DNA of 6,163 nucleotides from Bacteroidota bacterium (GTDB taxonomy: Bacteria > Bacteroidota > Bacteroidia > Bacteroidales > UBA1715), in assembly GCA_029266015.1 (NCBI GenBank), contig JAJUFK010000151.1, positions 1-6,163 of the forward strand, given 5' to 3'. The notes beneath the pieces were generated by a model. It saw only the letters and a list, made by a program, of their open reading frames with translations, did not search any database and was not told the DNA's origin. Of this stretch, positions 3,697 to 6,163 are shown piece after piece. Position 1 is the stretch's first letter. The number at the start of each line of letters is the position of its first letter. A program made the translations under genes and the position numbers.

Positions 3697-6163
3697 TTAT
3701 TCTACAACAATAGATTGCAACGTTTGTTTACCATTGCTTGTAATTTTTACTACATACATTCCTGATGTTAACACAGTTGCAGGAATACGTATTTCAGAAT
3801 CTGAAACAATAGAACTATTATAAACTTCTAGGCCTTGCAAAGTATAAATTTGTACACTATTTTTTGTAGATTGATTATCAAAAACTATAGTAAGCATTGA
3901 TTTTACAATTGAAGGATATGCATACATTTTTTGCAAAGCTATTTCAGCAATACTTGTTTGCGCTTCGGCCAAATTACTCATAGCAAGAACAAATGGTCCA
4001 CTTTCAATTTTTGCAGAACCTTTAGGATTTAAAGCCTTAGGCAACTCGATACCAACAAAATAAGTTGAAGTTGCTCCTTCTTTTGTATAATATACATAGC
4101 TATTTTTTGTAGAAGGTACACGAGCAATTTCAACATTATCTTTATTTACTCTCTTATAAATAACGTATGAATAAAAATCAAACCCTTCATATGAATCCCA
4201 ATTAAACACAACTGAATCAGGTGTAACTTGAGTTTGTAAGTTTATGGTTTTATATTCCGCTTTTTGAGCACTCAACGCTGACTCACCACCACAATTATGA
4301 GTCGCAGAAATTCTATATCTGTAAGAACGTTCTGATGGAATTGCTGAAGGATCAGCAAACAATGAAGGTGCAGTATAGGGTTGTGTACCAATACTTTCAA
4401 ACACACCAGCTATTGAAGTTTCTCTGTAAATAGTATAAAAGTCGATAGCTTCTGTTAGTTCTTTTTCCCAAACTATAAGATTTAATTTTGATGTATCACC
4501 TACAGTAACCAAAGCTATGTCTGGTTGTTCAAAAGGAATTGAAGGAATTGTAATATAAGCAGAACTTTTACATAAATTTTCATCGGTTACAGTAACACTA
4601 TAATTACCAGCAGCTACATTACTTAAATCTTGTGTTTTTACACCATTGCTCCATGTGTAATCTAACTCTCCTGTTCCACCGGTAACGTCAATATCAATAG
4701 CTCCTGTATTTGGATTACAATTTGTTTCGGTTATGTCTTTCACAAAAATAATAGGCGCTTTTGTATTATTAAGCTCAAATGTTTTTTTAACTTCACAATT
4801 TTGAGCATCTTTAACAATTACCGAATATAATCCGGCATCAAGTCCAATAATATTTGGCATATAACTTGGGATATCCCATGCATAGGTATATGGTGCAGTT
4901 CCTCCTTCTACAGTTACTGTTACAGCACCATTTGATTCACCGCAGGTAGGTTGAGTTATAGTACCATTTATTTGCATTGGAGCAGGTTCTGTAATAGATA
5001 TAGCCTCTACTTTTGTACAATTATTTGCATCGGTTACTACTACTCTATATTGCCCGGCAGGAACATTTTTTATTGCATTATCAGTTCTAAAATTTGACCA
5101 TTTATAGGTATACGGAGCCTTACCTCCACTTGCATTTACAATAGCATATCCATTGGTTCCACCTGCACATGATACATTTTGAATTGTTGCATCTATTTGC
5201 AACGAACTGCAAATATTAGTAGATACGGCTGATTCTATGGTAAAAGTTGCGTGAACCATTTGCATTAAACCACTTGCTGATTTTGCTTGTAATATAATAG
5301 TTGTAACTCCGGCTGTATATGGAATAATACCAAGTATAGGGCCTTGTACAAAAGCTCGTGCTACAGATGGATTAGTTGATATAGCTTCATAACTAACAGA
5401 TTGAGTTCCATTATAGGTAATATACTCGCTTATAGTAAATTTCGTATTTTGCTGATTACCAATTGTTATTGTAGCATAAGGCAATTGTTTATGTACAATA
5501 AATTCTTCATTCACCACCGTAACTAAACAACTGTCTTTAACTCCTGCAGTTTGAATAGCTTGAGCATATACATAAGCTGTTCCTACACCAACAGCCAAAA
5601 TATCTCCATTTGTATTTACCGATACTACCGAATTATTTGAACTTGTCCAATACAATTGTTTCAATGTGGTTTGCAAAGGTTTAATATATGCCTGTATTTG
5701 AGTAGTATTTCCTAACTGCATAGTTAGTTCTTTACGAGATAAGACAACTTCTTGAGCTTGAATTGGTTGCACCACCACATAACAATTATTGGTTACGGTA
5801 GTTTCCATTTCGGTTGTTACAATAATTTCTGTTGTACCCGGTGCTTTAGCTATAAATTCACCCGGAGCAATCATTTCTACAACATTTGAATTCATTACCT
5901 GCCAAATAACATTTTTATTAGTTGCATTGAGTGGTAATACCTCTGCATATAGTTTAAATGGAACAGAAGAAGGAGCTAATGTTAATTGTTTTTGAGAAAT
6001 AATGATTGAAGTAGGTGCTATTTGTTGATCTTCTACTTCTACAACTGTTGAATCTTTTTTTGTAATATCTGCTTGCGAAATTGCCCATATTACAGTTGTT
6101 CCAATACTCAAAGGTTTAACTTTACCGGTTGCATCAACACTTGCTACTTGCGGGTTAGTAGAA
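3697..6163 (-). CDS. Modular T9SS-secreted surface protein with Ig-like, SprB and Fn3-like domains (N-terminus outside window)
   Basis: A large extracellular protein, probably an adhesin or a cell-surface structural protein, exported by the type IX secretion system. Only its C-terminal 821 residues are visible. The frame stays open to the right edge: the codons for STNPQVASVDATGKVKP precede a TTG at 6111 that is not a real start, because they complete a BIG2 domain. Residues are counted here from the window edge. In order there are a partial BIG2 domain (1-44), BIG2 domains at about 48-133 and 137-217, an Ig/cadherin-like domain (222-310), three SprB repeats (324-540), two fibronectin-III-like modules (545-729) and a T9SS type A sorting tail (745-821). 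The signal peptide would be in the missing part. No enzyme motif is visible. The gene converges on the helicase gene and shares its terminator. Export route and surface location are well supported; ligand and role are unknown. Confidence 0.93.
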   Translation of the reverse strand, partial: STNPQVASVDATGKVKPLSIGTTVIWAISQADITKKDSTVVEVEDQQIAPTSIIISQKQLTLAPSSVPFKLYAEVLPLNATNKNVIWQVMNSNVVEMIAPGEFIAKAPGTTEIIVTTEMETTVTNNCYVVVQPIQAQEVVLSRKELTMQLGNTTQIQAYIKPLQTTLKQLYWTSSNNSVVSVNTNGDILAVGVGTAYVYAQAIQTAGVKDSCLVTVVNEEFIVHKQLPYATITIGNQQNTKFTISEYITYNGTQSVSYEAISTNPSVARAFVQGPILGIIPYTAGVTTIILQAKSASGLMQMVHATFTIESAVSTNICSSLQIDATIQNVSCAGGTNGYAIVNASGGKAPYTYKWSNFRTDNAIKNVPAGQYRVVVTDANNCTKVEAISITEPAPMQINGTITQPTCGESNGAVTVTVEGGTAPYTYAWDIPSYMPNIIGLDAGLYSVIVKDAQNCEVKKTFELNNTKAPIIFVKDITETNCNPNTGAIDIDVTGGTGELDYTWSNGVKTQDLSNVAAGNYSVTVTDENLCKSSAYITIPSIPFEQPDIALVTVGDTSKLNLIVWEKELTEAIDFYTIYRETSIAGVFESIGTQPYTAPSLFADPSAIPSERSYRYRISATHNCGGESALSAQKAEYKTINLQTQVTPDSVVFNWDSYEGFDFYSYVIYKRVNKDNVEIARVPSTKNSYVYYTKEGATSTYFVGIELPKALNPKGSAKIESGPFVLAMSNLAEAQTSIAEIALQKMYAYPSIVKSMLTIVFDNQSTKNSVQIYTLQGLEVYNSSIVSDSEIRIPATVLTSGMYVVKITSNGKQTLQSIVVE
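3700..3930 (-). other. T9SS type A C-terminal sorting domain
   Basis: The last 77 residues of the surface protein have the Por-secretion-tail layout: an opening YAYPS-x-VKSMLTIVF strand, a middle VQIYTLQGLEVY strand, IPATVLTSGMYVVKI, and a short terminal strand ending SIVVE. Family members are recognised by the T9SS translocon, and the domain is usually cleaved as the protein is attached to the surface or released. The opening motif reads YPS rather than the common YPNP, a mild departure. Confidence 0.9.
3976..4530 (-). other. Two fibronectin-III-like modules
   Basis: Each half has the Fn3-like pattern of a W-containing strand (LIVWEK; VVFNWDSYEG), a Y-x-IY-R/K strand (FYTIYRET; YVIYKRVN) and a late Y-rich strand (YRYRISATHNCGG; STYFVGIEL). 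These modules usually act as spacers in extracellular proteins. They lie between the SprB repeats and the sorting tail. The fold assignment is from pattern only. Confidence 0.6.
4543..5196 (-). repeat. Three tandem SprB-type repeats
   Basis: Three units of about 70 residues (4987-5196, 4765-4974 and 4543-4752) share the pattern C..G..G-x-hydrophobic-x-V-x-(A/V/G)GG...Y-x-W....(L/V)-x-AG-x-Y-x-V-x-V-x-D....C. The first and last cysteine of each unit are 50, 49 and 49 residues apart, so each unit could form one disulfide. The repeat family is named after SprB, the mobile gliding adhesin of Flavobacterium johnsoniae, but it occurs in many non-gliding Bacteroidota surface proteins. The copies have diverged strongly at the DNA level, so they are not a recent duplication. 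Confidence 0.9.
5233..5499 (-). other. Ig/cadherin-like domain between BIG2 and SprB blocks
   Basis: The segment has the pattern of a cadherin-like or putative Ig domain: an opening KFTISEYITYNG strand, STNPSVARAFVQGPILGI, YTAGVTTIILQAKSASG and a closing ATFTI strand. It differs from the BIG2 units in lacking the W-T-S-S-N core. It probably acts as an extracellular spacer. The family is uncertain. Confidence 0.5.
5512..6163 (-). repeat. Tandem bacterial Ig-like group 2 (BIG2) domains, the first cut by the window edge
   Basis: Two complete units (5764-6021 and 5512-5754) and the end of a third (6031-6163) are present. The clearest core is LYWTSSNNSVVSVNTNGDIL followed by GVGTAYVYA. The partial unit shows TNPQVASVDATGKVKPLSIGTTVI, again followed by a closing strand. 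Each complete unit has a single cysteine near its last strand (NNCYVVV and DSCLVTV). BIG2 domains are extracellular spacers or adhesive modules. More copies may lie beyond the edge. Confidence 0.85.

Noticed and set aside
3520..3765. 81-residue plus-strand open frame overlapping the helicase 3' end
   Set aside because: It is in another frame of the RD-rich tail, runs through the strong terminator and ends inside the opposite gene; no homology is apparent.
4543..5196. SprB repeats as evidence of a gliding-motility locus
   Set aside because: The repeat is widespread in Bacteroidota surface proteins, and no gld or spr gene is visible in the window.
5789..5995. 68-residue plus-strand open frame within the surface protein gene
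   Set aside because: It is antisense to the BIG2 repeats; its valine/isoleucine/serine-rich sequence is what a beta-strand coding region gives in reverse.
6109..6111. TTG as the start of the surface protein
   Set aside because: The frame remains open upstream to the window edge and the upstream residues complete a BIG2 domain, so the codon is an internal leucine.

Overview
The window looks like chromosomal DNA from an AT-rich member of the Bacteroidota. Four things point there. The genes have no Shine-Dalgarno sequences. Exact TAnnTTTG -7 boxes lie ahead of two genes. The RecA and Bcp sequences have the phylum's style (for example DAEHAFDRFYAEKLG in RecA). The large minus-strand gene encodes a surface protein with SprB repeats and a C-terminal type IX secretion (T9SS) sorting domain. 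I cannot fix the genus from this stretch.

Layout: the left part, read rightwards, carries three housekeeping genes. They are bcp (thiol peroxidase of the Bcp/PrxQ family, 44-505), recA (579-1580) and a DEAD-box RNA helicase of the DeaD/CsdA/DbpA type (best start 1731, end 3632). bcp and recA each have their own candidate promoter. The helicase follows a 150-base gap that holds weak terminator-like hairpins and a weak promoter candidate. A strong hairpin with A and T tails on either side (3634-3665) closes the helicase gene. It also serves the convergent minus-strand gene (3697-6163), which runs off the right edge, so its N-terminus is missing. That gene encodes a modular extracellular protein, in N-to-C order: BIG2 Ig-like domains, another Ig/cadherin-like domain, three SprB repeats, two fibronectin-III-like modules and a T9SS sorting tail.

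Functionally, bcp (peroxide removal), recA (recombination and DNA-damage response) and the helicase (RNA remodelling, often cold or ribosome related) are core maintenance genes rather than one pathway. The surface protein is an unrelated neighbour that shares only the terminator. There are no mobile elements, CRISPR arrays, tRNA or rRNA genes. No stretch over 300 bases lacks a gene.

I do not see a clearly new biological system. The points most worth a second look are a perfect 11-bp inverted repeat framing the recA -7 box, the apparent relocation of the resolving cysteine in Bcp, and the domain make-up of the truncated T9SS surface protein.
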